The notes under the pieces were generated by a model. The model did not search any database and was not told the DNA's origin. It was given only the letters and a program-made list of their open reading frames with translations. Shown piece after piece: positions 1 to 8,073 of a stretch of 42,467 nt of DNA (position 1 is the first letter of the stretch; each line of letters begins with the position of its first letter). The position numbers and the translations under genes were made by a program. Source of the DNA: Alphaproteobacteria bacterium (GTDB lineage Bacteria; Pseudomonadota; Alphaproteobacteria; Micropepsales; Micropepsaceae); NCBI GenBank assembly GCA_019241645.1, contig JAFAWQ010000030.1, forward strand, positions 1-42,467, written 5' to 3'.

Positions 1-567
1 CGTTTGCGCGATCTGGTCCGCGACCCGGGACAGGCCCTGATGCAGCGCCTTCACCGCATCCTTCATGCCATCCTGCTGGGCATGGCGTTCGAGCCTAACC
101 AACCGTTCGCCAAGAGACGAGACGTTGGCCGTCATTTGCTCGAAGGCCTGCGCCTGCTCGCGCGCGGCGATGTTGATCTGCGTCGCTGCCTGGGTCATCG
201 CGCGGTTGTTTTCCGTTTGGTTGCGCTCGGCGGTTTCGAGCCGCCGCGCCACAGTCTTCAGTTGCTGATCGATCGCCTTGTAGGCGTTCTGCGATTCGGC
301 TTCGCTGCGGGAGACTCGCTCCAGCATGTCCTGCGTGTCCTGCGCTGAACTGACGGGCTCCGATGGCAGCGGGAGCGGCGAATCAACCAGACTGGGCCGC
401 CAGGGCGTCCGCTCGCCCTCTTGCGAAGTCGCGTCTGGAAATCCACGAAGGATTCGCCGCGTCATCCATTCTCCGACAGACAGGCCCTCGCGGCGGGCCG
501 CGGCGCGGGCCGCTTCTCTCGCTTCGGCAGGGATGCCCGCCACATTCCAGGGAAGTTCAGACTGCAT
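1..567 (-). CDS. PodJ-like coiled-coil polarity/localization protein, N-terminal part (cut by window edge)
   Basis: The frame is open from an ATG at 567 to the window edge, giving 189 codons with no stop. The N-terminus reads MQSELPWNVAGIPAEAREAA and continues with an arginine/alanine-rich helix and a SVGEWMTRRIL motif. I recognise this kind of start from alphaproteobacterial PodJ/localization-factor proteins. From about residue 75 it is a long charged heptad-like region rich in Q, E, A and R, consistent with a coiled coil. Members of the family carry a membrane segment and SPOR/Sel1-type repeats further on, which would lie outside this window. A role in cell-pole organisation or envelope growth is inferred from family only. 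Another coiled-coil protein sharing this N-terminal motif cannot be excluded. Confidence 0.7.
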   Translation of the reverse strand, partial: MQSELPWNVAGIPAEAREAARAAARREGLSVGEWMTRRILRGFPDATSQEGERTPWRPSLVDSPLPLPSEPVSSAQDTQDMLERVSRSEAESQNAYKAIDQQLKTVARRLETAERNQTENNRAMTQAATQINIAAREQAQAFEQMTANVSSLGERLVRLERHAQQDGMKDAVKALHQGLSRVADQIAQT

Positions 568-712
568 CTCGTTCTCACAATCGGCCGAACCTCAAAATAA
601 GGTATCGGCGCCCAGACGTTGTGTAAACAAACACCCTCTTCCCAAAGGTGGCCCCTCTTCGTCTGGCGCACCTTCGGTTCCGGTATAGTTGACGAAGACG
701 GTTAAATTGCCG

Positions 713-1048
713 TTAGCGCGGTTCCACGCCCGCCTTGGCGAGCTCGCCTCCCAACCGTCCCGTCAGCCAGACCCACGTCATCCGGAAGTCGGAATAGAGC
801 GACCAAAGCGGGTACCAGAACGTGAGCGGGCGGTTGTGCTCGACAAAGGTATGCGCGACCCAGGCTGGACCGTAGCCGGCAAAGACGGCGAGAAGGAAAA
901 ACCAGCCATTTCCTGACAAGATGCCGACGAGGATAGCAGCGATGGCAAGTCCGGTTCCGATGAAATGAATGGTCCGGGTGCCGGGCTGGGCATGCTCCTG
1001 CAGATAGAAGGGCCAGAACTCCCGATAGGTCGCAATGCGCTCAGCCAT
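713..1048 (-). CDS. DUF962/Mpo1-like small membrane protein
   Basis: About 111 residues starting at MAERIATYREFW; in-frame ATGs at 1057 and 1087 would add 3 or 13 residues, and none of the three has a clear ribosome-binding site. The start was chosen by similarity to the usual family N-terminus. Family marks are EFWPFYLQEHAQPGTR near the start, an H-F-x-G-T motif, two hydrophobic segments, the VAHTFVEHNRP motif and the terminal YPLWSLYSDFRM segment. The yeast relative Mpo1 is a 2-hydroxy fatty acid dioxygenase with conserved histidines, and histidines occur here at the matching HF, AHTF and EHN positions. Function in this bacterium is unproven; fatty-acid oxidation at the inner membrane is an inference. 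Confidence 0.8.
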   Translation of the reverse strand: MAERIATYREFWPFYLQEHAQPGTRTIHFIGTGLAIAAILVGILSGNGWFFLLAVFAGYGPAWVAHTFVEHNRPLTFWYPLWSLYSDFRMTWVWLTGRLGGELAKAGVEPR

Positions 1049-1131
1049 GGGACGCATTTTCCACAGTATCTTTCCGCCGGACGCCATTTAACGAAACGTC
1101 ACGGGCGCGGTGGAAGTTTGAACGGATCGGG

Positions 1132-2130
1132 TTACTGCTGTCGAGAGCCTAACCACGGCATCAGGGCACGCAAGCGGCGGCCGACGTCTTCGATGGGATG
1201 GGCGGCGGCGCGTTCGCGCATGCGCCCGAATTCCGTCAGGCCGCACGCGTTCTCGTTCATCCACTCGTGCGCGAACTTGCCGGACTGGATATCCGCCAAG
1301 GCCTCTTTCATCTGCTCGCGCGCATGCGCATCGACAATGCGTGGACCGGAACGGTAGGCGCCATACTCAGCCGTGTTCGAGATGGCCTGATACATGCCGG
1401 CAGGTCCGCGCGCGTGCATGAGATCGACAAGTAGCTTCAGCTGGTGCAGGCACTCGAAATAGGCAAGGTCCGGCGCATAACCGGCATTGACCAGCGTGTC
1501 GAAGGCGGCGCGCACCAGTTCCGCCGAGCCGCCGCACAGGACAATCTGCTCGCCGAAGAGGTCGGTTTCGGTTTCTTCCCGGAAGGTTGTTTCGATCATT
1601 CCGGCGCCAAGGCCAATGGCCGCACCGTACGAGAGTGCCAGCGCCTTTGCGCCGCCGCTGGCATCGCGGTGAACGGCGATGAGGCCGATATAGCCCTCAC
1701 CGTTCAGATAGTTCGCGCGCAATGCGGTGCCGGGGCCGGCCGGGGCCACAAGGATAACATCCAGATCGTCGCGCTGCTCGATAAAGCCGAAATGCAGCGC
1801 GAATCCGTGAATGAACAGCAGCGCCGCGCCGCGTTTCATGTTCGGTGCGAGGTCGTTGGCGTAAATCTCTGGCAACTTCTCGTCCGGCGCACCCAGTACA
1901 ACGACGTCGGCCTCGCGCACGGCATCCGCGTTCGAGAGGACCGTAAATCCCGCCGCCCTTGCTTTCTCGCCGGTCGTGCTTTCCTCGCGCGCGCCAATCG
2001 CAACAGTGGTGACACCGCTGTCGCGCAGGTTCAGCGCGTGCGCCTCGCCCTGATTGCCATAGCCGATGATGGCAACGCGCTTGGCGCGAACAATCGCCAG
2101 ATCAGCATCGGCAGCGGTGTAGGTGGTCAT
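1132..2130 (-). CDS. ilvC: Ketol-acid reductoisomerase-like protein with substituted active-site residues
   Basis: 332 residues, the normal length of class I KARI, which converts acetolactate to dihydroxyisovalerate in branched-chain amino acid synthesis with NADPH and two Mg2+. The Rossmann motif GYGNQG lies at 23-28 and the knotted C-terminal domain has ETETDLFGEQ and AISNTAEYG. H108, D190, E194, E226 and S251 are kept. However, the invariant lysine of the APKxPGH motif (K130 in Pseudomonas) is alanine (A131), the following histidine is threonine, and metal ligand E230 is glutamine in FECLHQLKL. The H of SQGHAHA is glutamate. No acetolactate synthase gene is nearby. It follows miaA by 6 bp on the same strand. 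It may be a paralogue with a different reaction or an inactive protein; the genome may have another ilvC. Confidence 0.85.
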   Translation of the reverse strand: MTTYTAADADLAIVRAKRVAIIGYGNQGEAHALNLRDSGVTTVAIGAREESTTGEKARAAGFTVLSNADAVREADVVVLGAPDEKLPEIYANDLAPNMKRGAALLFIHGFALHFGFIEQRDDLDVILVAPAGPGTALRANYLNGEGYIGLIAVHRDASGGAKALALSYGAAIGLGAGMIETTFREETETDLFGEQIVLCGGSAELVRAAFDTLVNAGYAPDLAYFECLHQLKLLVDLMHARGPAGMYQAISNTAEYGAYRSGPRIVDAHAREQMKEALADIQSGKFAHEWMNENACGLTEFGRMRERAAAHPIEDVGRRLRALMPWLGSRQQ

Positions 2131-2136
2131 TTTCTA

Positions 2137-3060
2137 TCAGCCAGTACTAGTAGGCAGCATGGCAGCTATCTCCAGCCCATCCACCATTTCAAGCCTCGTC
2201 CAGTCTGCCATGCGGTTGCGGAACCAGGTGAGCTGGCGCTTGGCGTAGTTGCGCGTCGCCTGCTTGGCCGCGGTCTTTGCGTCTTCCACGGACATCGTGC
2301 CGGCATGGACAGCCAGCAGTTCACGCCGCCCCAGAATTTTCGCGGCTGGCAGGGCCGCGTCGATGTTCGCCAGCGCGGCGACTTCCGCCAGCGCTCCCCG
2401 TTCGATCATGCGTTCGAAGCGGGCGTCGATGCGCGCGTAAAGGTCTGCGCGCGGAGGGACGAGCAGCAGCCGCCAGAGATTCAGCCCGGCCAGCAACGGC
2501 CGGCCCATTTCCTTTTGCCACTGCGATAAAGGCCTGCCTGTCGCTTCATAGACTTCATAGGCGCGCAGCACCCGTTGCGTATCGGAGGCTCGCAGATGGG
2601 CCGCGCTTTGCGGGTCGCGCCCGGCCAGTTCAATGTGAAAAGCGTCCGCGCCAATCTCCTTTCGCCGCGCCATGACGCGGGAACGCAAATCCGTTGGCAC
2701 CTGCGGAGTGTTGGCGATGCCTTCGGTTAGCACGCTAAAATACATTCCCGTGCCGCCGACGAAGATAGGAACCCGCTTGCTCTGGCGCGCCTGTTCAAGC
2801 GCATTCGCGGCATCGGCCTGATATCGTCCCACCGAATACGGTTCGCGCGCACTGACGTGTCCATACAGCAAATGCGGCATGCGGCGCATGTCTTCATTCG
2901 ACGGCCGTGCGGTTAGAATGCGCGGCTCGCGATAGACCTGCATGGAATCGGCGTTGATGATCGTTCCGCCGATGCGCTCTGCCAGCGCGAGTGCCGCCGC
3001 CGACTTGCCGCTCGCGGTCGGCCCTGCGATCAGCACGGCATCGACAGCAGACGTGGTCAA
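2137..3060 (-). CDS. miaA: tRNA dimethylallyltransferase MiaA
   Basis: 307 residues, full length. MiaA transfers a dimethylallyl group to N6 of A37 in tRNAs reading codons that begin with U. The P-loop GPTASGKS lies at about residues 13-20, followed by NADSMQVYRE (substrate-recognition aspartate) and, further on, the VGGTGMYF motif and the QWQKE/QLTWFRNR region typical of the family. The start used is TTG at 3060, overlapping the stop of the upstream protease gene as TTGA; a GTG at 3036 is an alternative but would leave almost nothing before the P-loop. Overlap implies translational coupling with the protease gene. The KARI-like gene follows 6 bp downstream. Confidence 0.95.
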   Translation of the reverse strand: MTTSAVDAVLIAGPTASGKSAAALALAERIGGTIINADSMQVYREPRILTARPSNEDMRRMPHLLYGHVSAREPYSVGRYQADAANALEQARQSKRVPIFVGGTGMYFSVLTEGIANTPQVPTDLRSRVMARRKEIGADAFHIELAGRDPQSAAHLRASDTQRVLRAYEVYEATGRPLSQWQKEMGRPLLAGLNLWRLLLVPPRADLYARIDARFERMIERGALAEVAALANIDAALPAAKILGRRELLAVHAGTMSVEDAKTAAKQATRNYAKRQLTWFRNRMADWTRLEMVDGLEIAAMLPTSTG

Positions 3061-4499
3061 CCGAGCCGCAGCGCCACGAACGCGAGATTGCCGCCGCGGT
3101 TGAGCAGCATCACTTCCACTTTTTTTCCGGCCTTGGCATCCGCCTCCACCCGCTTGGACACATCATCGGGCGAACGCACCGCCTGGTTCTGCACCTCGAC
3201 GATCACATCGCCGGGACGGATGCTCTTTTCGGCGGCGGGACCGCGGGGGTCGACCGCCGTCACCACCACCCCCTGCACATCCTTGCCGATACGATACTTG
3301 GCACGGGCTTCCCCATCGATCGACGCGAGCGAAAGGCCCAGCGAGGCGTGATGCTGCGAACCCTTGAGTGACGCAGACGGCTTCTTCGGCGGCGGCGCAT
3401 TACCGGCACCCGGCAGTTTTCCCACGATCACCTGCGCGGACATCTTTCGGCCCGCACGCAAATATTCGATGCTTACTTTTTTGCCGACCGGCGCATCCGC
3501 AACGAGCCGGGGCAGCGCGCGGTTGTCCGCCACCGGCTTGCCGTCGAAGCGCACGATCAGGTCGCCCTTGTGCAGCCCGGAATGCGCGGCGGGGCCATTG
3601 CCCGAAACCTCCGCTACCAATGCGCCCGAGCGGCTCGAAAGCCCGAACCCTTCCGCCAGATCGTCGTTCACGGCCTGCACCCGCACCCCAAGCCAGCCCC
3701 GGCGCACGGTGCCGAATTTGTGCAGCTGGTCCATCACCTGATGCGCGAGGTTCGAGGGGATGGAAAAGCCAATGCCGACCGAACCGCCGGACGGCGAGAA
3801 GATCGCGGAGTTCACGCCAACCACATTGCCGTCCATGTCGAACAGCGGGCCGCCCGAGTTGCCTCGGTTGATCGGCGCATCCGTCTGGATGAAGTCGTCG
3901 TAGGGCCCCGCGGAAATATCGCGATTGCGGGCCGAAACAATACCGGCGGTCACGGTGGAGCCGAGTCCGAACGGATTGCCGATGGCGATCACCCAGTCGC
4001 CGATGCGCGCGGTATCCGAGTTGCCCCAATGCGTGGCGGGCAGCGGTTTCTTTGGCTGCACCTTCAGCAGCGCGAGATCGGTCTTGTCGTCGCGGCCGAT
4101 AAGCTTCGCCGGCAGGCTCGTGCCATCGTTCAAGTTGACCGTGATCTGGTCCGCATTTTCGATCACATGGTTGTTGGTGACGATAAGACCGGCGGGATCG
4201 ATGATGAACCCGGAACCCAGCGACGTGACATGCCGGGGCACGTTCTGCGGGCCCAGGAAATCCTTGAACAAATCCTGCAGTGGCGAATCGGGCGGCACTT
4301 CCAGCCCGACCTGGGGACCGGATTTCAACGTTTGACTGGTGGCGATGTTCACGACTGTCGGCAACAGCCGGTTGGCGAGATCGGCAAAAGAGTCCGGCGC
4401 CGGCCGCGCAATAGTGGCCTGAGGGACAAGTGCCGTTACGGCTGCCAGGATAAAGGCAACACGACTTGCGCGTGTCAGGCGGCTCGATACGAACGACAT
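3057..4499 (-). CDS. degP: Do-family (DegP/HtrA) periplasmic serine protease
   Basis: 480 residues from the ATG at 4499, which has GAGG placed 9 bases upstream and begins a normal signal peptide (basic SRLTRASR, hydrophobic core, cleavage after an A-x-A-like site near residue 30). The trypsin-like domain has the catalytic triad in TNNHVIENAD (H111), DDKTDLALLK (D141) and GNSGGPLF (S215). Two PDZ domains follow at roughly 250-340 and 385-475, separated by a proline/lysine linker. DegP-type proteins degrade or refold misfolded envelope proteins. Its gene overlaps miaA. In many alphaproteobacteria it lies directly after hflKC; here 3.6 kb of accessory genes lie between. Confidence 0.95.
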   Translation of the reverse strand: MSFVSSRLTRASRVAFILAAVTALVPQATIARPAPDSFADLANRLLPTVVNIATSQTLKSGPQVGLEVPPDSPLQDLFKDFLGPQNVPRHVTSLGSGFIIDPAGLIVTNNHVIENADQITVNLNDGTSLPAKLIGRDDKTDLALLKVQPKKPLPATHWGNSDTARIGDWVIAIGNPFGLGSTVTAGIVSARNRDISAGPYDDFIQTDAPINRGNSGGPLFDMDGNVVGVNSAIFSPSGGSVGIGFSIPSNLAHQVMDQLHKFGTVRRGWLGVRVQAVNDDLAEGFGLSSRSGALVAEVSGNGPAAHSGLHKGDLIVRFDGKPVADNRALPRLVADAPVGKKVSIEYLRAGRKMSAQVIVGKLPGAGNAPPPKKPSASLKGSQHHASLGLSLASIDGEARAKYRIGKDVQGVVVTAVDPRGPAAEKSIRPGDVIVEVQNQAVRSPDDVSKRVEADAKAGKKVEVMLLNRGGNLAFVALRLG

Positions 4500-4651
4500 G
4501 CAGGCCTCGGAATCACCGGAAAGGACCAGAGGAGATATAACAGGAAACTGGAAGAGCAAGGACGGGCGCCTTCACGTTCGTAGGCGCTGGGAGGGTTTTG
4601 CTCGCGCTCAGAACAGCCTACCATCGTAAAAAGTCTTTGAAGGACAACCGC

Positions 4652-4744
4652 ATGCAGCTGCTGCTTCGTTTTCTGATGAAACTGTTCTTTCAATGGCGCA
4701 GGGAGCAGAGCCGCGAGGAGCGCCGCGGCCAACGCGGCCGCTGA
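4652..4744 (+). CDS. Candidate 30-residue basic membrane peptide
   Basis: A 31-codon frame with ATG at 4652 and TGA at 4742-4744, preceded by AAGGAC about 7 bases before the start. The peptide begins with a short hydrophobic stretch (MQLLLRFLMKLFF) and ends in a strongly basic R/E-rich tail, so an amphipathic or membrane-associated peptide is possible. It lies in the gap between the divergent protease gene and the GLUG-repeat gene. No family is recognised. The evidence is only the ribosome-binding site and composition, so this could be chance. Confidence 0.3.
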   Translation: MQLLLRFLMKLFFQWRREQSREERRGQRGR

Positions 4745-4821
4745 ATCTTGCTACCAAGCTCCACAGACTCACACACCCTCCAAAAATAATCTATGGTTAC
4801 GGGATAGACGGGGGACTCGTG

Positions 4822-6237
4822 ATGGACTGGATCATCGTTGGCGCTTTACGGCGCGGCACTCTGGTTCTCGTGTTATCGACAGCTTTGATCTGCAGCCTCA
4901 CCGCTGCTCGAGCGGTCGTTACGATTTCAAACAGATCTACCAAGAATATGACCTGCGGCGCCGGCGTCTGCACGCCGACAGCGCCGAAGGCGAACCTGCG
5001 AGTCACCGAACTCGCCGACATGCTGGCATCGGGCGACATCAAAATTGTCGCCGACAGCAAGGCTGAAGACATCCGCTTCGCCGCGCCGCTCTCCTGGACC
5101 AGCACCAGCCGCCTGACGCTGGACGCCTACGAGTCGATCACAATCGAACAGGCCCTGACAGTCGCGGGAAAAGGCGCACTCACGATCAAGACGGAGGACG
5201 GCGGCTCGTCCGGCGATTTCTGGTTCCCCGGTGTCGGCCATGTAGAATTTTGGGATACGAAAAGCGCGCTCTCGATCAACGGCAAGAAATACAAACTGGT
5301 GAACACCCTTGGGCAGCTCGCGAAGGCTGTGCTGAAAAACGAATCAGGCGCGTTCGCACTCGCGAAGAGCTATGACGCGAGCAAGGACGGCGTTTACGCG
5401 CATTCGCCGGTTCACGCGACCATGTCCGGCGACTTCGAGGGATTAGGAAATGCCATTTCGAACGTTACCATCGACGATGCAGAGAGCAGCTCGCGTATCG
5501 GCCTGTTCGATTACGCTTTTGGCGTCCATAATCTTTACGTCACCAACATCAACATCACCGCCCACGGCACGAGCAATACAATCGGAGGAATTGCCGGTAG
5601 CGGGGGCGGTATCGATCACACTGGCGTTAGTGGTTCGATCATCGGGAGCGGCACGATTGGCGGTCTGGCCGGCACCGGATCGGGATTTAGCTCCAGCTTT
5701 TCGAACGTTAACGTGACGGTTATCTCGGGCTTTGCCGGAGGCTTGGTAGGGCATCCTTATGCGGAGGATGCTCCGGTAATCAGTGGCTCCTTTGCCACGG
5801 GTTCGGTCACTGGTGGAGACGACGCGGTAGTCGGCGGATTGGTCGGAGTTCAGGAGCGCGGGTGGATCGTCTCTTCGTACGCCACGGGTCCGGTTACGGG
5901 AGGCGCGCGCTCCTGCATCGGAGGTCTGATAGGCTTCAGCTTCGATTATGTCTTGGGAACTTACTCAACTGGAGCTGTTGCCGGCGGCTCGGACAGTCAA
6001 GTCGGCGGGCTTCTGTGCGGTGCCACCGGCGGGGGATTCTACGGCAGTGACTATTGGGATACGGAAACAAGTGGGACAAACCAGGGTACCGGAAACGGCA
6101 ACTATGCCGGTGTGACTGGCCTCACTACAAAACAGTTCAAATCCGGCCTGCCGGAGGGCCTTGAACCACCGATCTGGGCCGAGAAAAAAACCATCAACAA
6201 CGGATATCCATATCTGCTCGGAAATCCTCCGCGCTGA
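4822..6237 (+). CDS. Exported GLUG-repeat surface protein (adhesin-like)
   Basis: About 471 residues. The ATG at 4822 is preferred over an open extension back to 4693 because GGGGGAC lies about 7 bases upstream and a signal peptide begins there (MDWIIVGALRRG, hydrophobic core, cleavage after TAARA). The middle is a beta-rich region; from about residue 245 repeats such as GGIAGSGG, GGLAGTGSG, GGLVGHP, GGLVGVQ and GGLIGFS alternate with SYATGPVTGG-type strands. These match the GLUG motif found in filamentous haemagglutinin-like and other surface proteins that form beta-solenoids. Role in adhesion is inferred. No partner secretion gene (TpsB-like) is nearby. It converges on the RTX-type gene with a 27-bp gap. 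Confidence 0.75.
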   Translation: MDWIIVGALRRGTLVLVLSTALICSLTAARAVVTISNRSTKNMTCGAGVCTPTAPKANLRVTELADMLASGDIKIVADSKAEDIRFAAPLSWTSTSRLTLDAYESITIEQALTVAGKGALTIKTEDGGSSGDFWFPGVGHVEFWDTKSALSINGKKYKLVNTLGQLAKAVLKNESGAFALAKSYDASKDGVYAHSPVHATMSGDFEGLGNAISNVTIDDAESSSRIGLFDYAFGVHNLYVTNINITAHGTSNTIGGIAGSGGGIDHTGVSGSIIGSGTIGGLAGTGSGFSSSFSNVNVTVISGFAGGLVGHPYAEDAPVISGSFATGSVTGGDDAVVGGLVGVQERGWIVSSYATGPVTGGARSCIGGLIGFSFDYVLGTYSTGAVAGGSDSQVGGLLCGATGGGFYGSDYWDTETSGTNQGTGNGNYAGVTGLTTKQFKSGLPEGLEPPIWAEKKTINNGYPYLLGNPPR

Positions 6238-6264
6238 GGTGTAGCACATGGTGCGCGGTGGCTG

Positions 6265-7962
6265 TTACAGCGCAAAGTCCGTGGCCGCTAGCGTGATGGC
6301 CTGCGGCAATTCAATTTCCATATCCGCGACGGAATCTCCATTCACGTCACCGGCCACGATTGTGTTGCCGCTCCCACCTGAAAACTGAATGAGTTCACCG
6401 GCAGTCCCGGTGAAGGCGCTCCCACCCAGTTGGAACGCCTGATTGCCCTTCTTCGTGGTATCGGCATCGATCGCGTGCAGATCAATCTTGTCACCCTGCT
6501 GCTGACTGAAGTCAGCAATGATGTCGCGATATCCGGATCCCGGGAGTGCGTCGCCAAGTGCTTGGAGGATGAACGTGTCGGTACCGCTCCCACCGGTGAG
6601 CATGTCCGCCCCAAGCCCGCCGATCAGGCTGTCATTGCCGGCGCCGCCGTTGAGTGAATCCTTTCCGTTGCCACTGCTGCGGATTTTGAAGCCCGACATG
6701 CCGATATGCGCGGAGTCGGTAAATCTCTTGCCGTAAATAGCGTCGCCGTACAGCGAGTCATTTCCGTCGTTGCCATTCAGTAGATCGTCTCCGCCTCCAC
6801 CGAAAATCCGGTTGGCTGCACTGTTGCCCGACAGGGTATCGTTGAACATGTCTGCTCCAACCAAGTCCACGAACTTGGTGGCGTTGACTGTGCCGCCTTG
6901 TCCAGTTGCCTGCGCTGTGCCCTGCAGCGCCAGGGAAAATGTCGCTCCAGAACCGTACGAAACTTCGAAGCTCAGGGTATTGTTTCCCGACCCCCCATCA
7001 ACCGTCATCGCGGTGTAATCGTCATCAATCCAAATCAGATCGTTTCCGCCGTTCCCTTGAATGTTATCGTCGCCACCATTGCTGTCGATGAAGTTGTCGT
7101 TGTCGTCACCGATCAGCGTATCGGTGTTGAATGATCCCTTCAGGCCTTGAAAATGATCTAGTGTCAGTATGTGTCCGTTTCCGATGTCCTGCGGGGTACC
7201 CTGCAGGTACAGCGAAACGTTTAGCGAAGTTCCCGCTGCGTAGAGATTGATCACGTTCCAGCCTCCACCGCCGTCAACAACGTCGTTTATGACGCGTCCA
7301 GAACCAACGTAGTCATTGCCGCCGCCCATAACGATGTGGTCCGTCGCGGCAGCGAGATCTTGGACATAGATGTCGCCATTTGTTTCCCTTGTTGCGTCCA
7401 AGTCCAGGAAATCGTTCTCCCGCAGCTGATCCCAGAGGTAAACATATAGGAACTTTCCCGACGCAACCGTCGCATCGTCCAAGGTCAATTTGTAATTCTG
7501 CCCCCCGTCGGCAAAAGAGCCGTAGAGATCGATTTCCTCGACGTTCACGAGTGTCTTTGGACCGAAAGTTACGCCAGAAGAATAATCGCCGTAGAGGTCC
7601 AGAACATCGCGAAAGGTCTGGCTGCCGCCATCGATATGATCCCGTCCCGTGAAAGCCCCGCCAAAATGGAAATAGTCGTTTTCCGCCCGTCCTTTTACCG
7701 TGTCGTTGCCGCCTTGACTCATCTCAAAGTCATCAGAGAAGAACGTGCCGACGAATTTGTCGTTTCCAGGTGTGCCGATATACGAACCGGGCGGCGCCGC
7801 TGCCCTATGAAAATGGGCTTTGCATGCCTCCGCGCTCATGTGCATTTCTCGCATTTCGCGCGCCAGCAGACGGCATATAGAACCGGGATCCGGTTTCGCC
7901 CAGCCTGAAGAAGGCCAAAGCGCGATCGCGCTGCCCACAATTCCGAAACTTCGCAACATCAT
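6265..7962 (-). CDS. Exported RTX-type calcium-binding repeat protein
   Basis: About 565 residues starting at the first of two ATGs at 7962, with AGGGGG about 8 bases upstream; an upstream TTG at 7983 lies before that ribosome-binding site and is unlikely. The N-terminus (MMLRSFGIVGSAIALWPSSG, then WAKPD) looks like a Sec signal peptide. A short Cys-containing helical region precedes several blocks of GGxGxDxLx repeats, for example GGGGDDLLNGNDGNDSLYG and GGAGNDSLIGGLGADMLTGG, which bind Ca2+ in parallel beta-rolls. The C-terminal segment (DTFILQ, IADFSQQQGDKIDL) resembles the ends of many RTX proteins. There are no TolC/HlyB/HlyD genes nearby. Function unknown; surface or extracellular placement is inferred. 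Confidence 0.8.
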   Translation of the reverse strand: MMLRSFGIVGSAIALWPSSGWAKPDPGSICRLLAREMREMHMSAEACKAHFHRAAAPPGSYIGTPGNDKFVGTFFSDDFEMSQGGNDTVKGRAENDYFHFGGAFTGRDHIDGGSQTFRDVLDLYGDYSSGVTFGPKTLVNVEEIDLYGSFADGGQNYKLTLDDATVASGKFLYVYLWDQLRENDFLDLDATRETNGDIYVQDLAAATDHIVMGGGNDYVGSGRVINDVVDGGGGWNVINLYAAGTSLNVSLYLQGTPQDIGNGHILTLDHFQGLKGSFNTDTLIGDDNDNFIDSNGGDDNIQGNGGNDLIWIDDDYTAMTVDGGSGNNTLSFEVSYGSGATFSLALQGTAQATGQGGTVNATKFVDLVGADMFNDTLSGNSAANRIFGGGGDDLLNGNDGNDSLYGDAIYGKRFTDSAHIGMSGFKIRSSGNGKDSLNGGAGNDSLIGGLGADMLTGGSGTDTFILQALGDALPGSGYRDIIADFSQQQGDKIDLHAIDADTTKKGNQAFQLGGSAFTGTAGELIQFSGGSGNTIVAGDVNGDSVADMEIELPQAITLAATDFAL

Positions 7963-8073
7963 GAGAATCCCCCTACCAATCAATCTAGCAGCACCCCGCC
8001 ATCCCAGAAGGCTACCGCACGAATCTCAACCAGAGATTGTACTATGCCGGCTGTTATCGATGCGAAAAGCAGC

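Noticed and set aside
1444..2529. Long open frame on the plus strand opposite the KARI-like and miaA genes
   Set aside because: It is antisense to two well-conserved genes; its translation is rich in H, R, Q and A, with no family motif. GC-rich codon use creates such shadows.
3570..4583. 337-codon open frame opposite the Do protease gene
   Set aside because: Antisense to the protease catalytic domain, with no recognisable protein motif.
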